A DNA stretch of 43,568 bases, from the NCBI GenBank assembly GCA_947478365.1, contig CANJWG010000006.1:1-43568 (forward strand), given 5' to 3'. The notes beneath the pieces are model-generated. The model saw nothing but the letters and a program-made list of their open reading frames with translations. It was not told the DNA's origin and ran no database searches. This stretch comes from Flavobacteriaceae bacterium. Lineage in GTDB: Bacteria > Bacteroidota > Bacteroidia > Flavobacteriales > Flavobacteriaceae. How positions within the stretch are numbered: position 1 is the first letter of the stretch; every line of letters starts with the position of its first letter. The position numbers and the translations under genes are program-made. Of the stretch, positions 42,706-43,568 are shown one piece after another.

Positions 42706-43568
42706 TTAATTTTCTAAAATTAAAACTTCTACCCTGCGATTGGCAGCTCGTTCTTGTTCATCTTTTTCGGGTAATGCATAAATAGGTTGTGAGCTTCCAA
42801 AACCTTTATATGACAATCTGTCCTTTGATATATTTTGATTCAGTAAAAAATTATAAAGCGCTTTAGCTCGTTGCGTTGACAAATCAGCTCTATCAAAAGG
42901 CATACAACATAAATGACCTTGGATTTCAATTTTTAAATTTGGATTTTTTTGAAGTACCAAAAGTAACTCATACAATTTTCCACGAGATTCATTAACAACA
43001 GCAAACGTATTGATAACAAAATTCAAGTTTTCGATTTTGAGTTTTTCGCCCGATTTAGCTTCACCAACTTTCTTCATAAAAGCGCGGTCTAGTTTGAATT
43101 CAGATTTGGTTCCATTTGGATTTTCAAATACTAATTTTTCTGGGTAAACAATTTCAGGTATAGGTTGTTCCTTGACAATTTCTTTTTTAATCCCGAGGAT
43201 TTCATCTTCACGCGGTAAATCTATTTCGAGGATATAATAAATAACGACTCTACGATTTTCCGCTTTGTTTTTGGATTGTTCAAAGCTTTCTCCAAAACTT
43301 CTGGTTTTAAAATCTTCTCTGATTTTAATTTTATTTTTGACAGCATTAAAAATACAATTTACTCGTTTTTGGGCTAAAGTATCGTTGAAACCACTGGTGC
43401 CATCTTCATCTGTAAATCCGTGAATGGCTACTATTTTATTGCTCTTGTTTTCGGAAATCCAAGAACTTAGTTTTGTATTTTCTTTGGTATTTAATTCAAA
43501 CTTATTACTCTCAAAATACACAGTGAATTTCTCTTGAGCGAAACAAGAGGCCATTGAAATTAAAAAGA
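42706..43568 (-). CDS. OmpA-family protein with two OmpA-like domains (first of three, 5' end cut by window)
   Basis: At least 282 residues are visible. The track's Met at 43554 (MASCFAQEKF) is probably inside the signal peptide, because the frame continues upstream to the edge as FLIS-MASCFAQ; the true start is outside the window. Domain 1: VYFESNKFELNTKENTKL, AIHGFTDEDGTSGFNDTLAQKRVNCIF, with GFTD rather than GYCD. Domain 2: LNFVINTFAVVNESRGKL, IEIQGHLCCMPFDRADLSTQRAKALYNFL, GFGSSQPIYALPEK, NRRVEVLILEN. The Cys pair is again present. It leads the three-gene leftward set. Confidence 0.82.
   Translation of the reverse strand, partial: FLISMASCFAQEKFTVYFESNKFELNTKENTKLSSWISENKSNKIVAIHGFTDEDGTSGFNDTLAQKRVNCIFNAVKNKIKIREDFKTRSFGESFEQSKNKAENRRVVIYYILEIDLPREDEILGIKKEIVKEQPIPEIVYPEKLVFENPNGTKSEFKLDRAFMKKVGEAKSGEKLKIENLNFVINTFAVVNESRGKLYELLLVLQKNPNLKIEIQGHLCCMPFDRADLSTQRAKALYNFLLNQNISKDRLSYKGFGSSQPIYALPEKDEQERAANRRVEVLILEN

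Overview
The window looks like a chromosomal segment of a Flavobacterium-type member of the Bacteroidota. It is AT-rich. Several genes are preceded by the Bacteroidota promoter pattern TTG/TTTG, about 19 bases, then TAnnTTTG. It encodes a protein with a type IX secretion (type B) C-terminal domain and a GreA-like protein, TPR/barrel proteins and PurM of Bacteroidota type. No tRNA, rRNA, IS element, phage module or CRISPR array was recognised.

Layout. 1-900: a decayed asparagine synthetase gene (asnB) with its terminator. 1190-3695: an overlapping membrane acyltransferase / phosphoethanolamine-transferase-like pair, probably for envelope glycan or lipid A modification. 3706-8996 (minus): a large periplasmic TPR protein, an outer-membrane barrel and a GreA-like factor. 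9230-9913: ftsE. 9882-20045: an O-antigen/surface polysaccharide cluster with six glycosyltransferase-type genes, a Wzx flippase, and FdtA ketoisomerase + DegT aminotransferase + FemAB/GNAT acyltransferase, which together suggest an N-acylated 3-amino-3,6-dideoxyhexose. 20158-21948: a T9SS type B secreted protein. 21985-27203: an rRNA methyltransferase, the bifunctional (p)ppGpp enzyme, a Fur-family regulator, a small membrane protein and purA. 27240-28776: two more ruined genes back to back, an alpha-amylase and the OstA/LptA-like LPS-transport protein. 28858-37523: class III aminotransferase, TPR protein, aroE, rlmH, a lipoprotein, folP, a DUF1599 protein, a MauE/thioredoxin fusion, a TlpA-like thioredoxin and tpiA. 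37667-43568: a secreted hypothetical, prmA, clpS, a small hypothetical, purM and three tandem OmpA-family genes, the last cut by the window edge.

Three patterns cut across the gene list. (1) Many intergenic gaps carry short, imperfect tandem arrays whose words differ from place to place but whose unit length is the same 7 bp. Several start at or within a few bases of a stop codon, and one array supplies a promoter -33 box. (2) Three unrelated genes (asnB, amylase, ostA) have kept their beginning and end but lost the middle; by family lengths recalled from memory, about 1 kb is missing from each. (3) The three tandem OmpA proteins each carry two OmpA-like domains, and the second replaces the usual peptidoglycan-binding Asp region after GH with a conserved Cys-Cys pair. 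These are the parts most worth following up; most of the rest is ordinary flavobacterial core genome.
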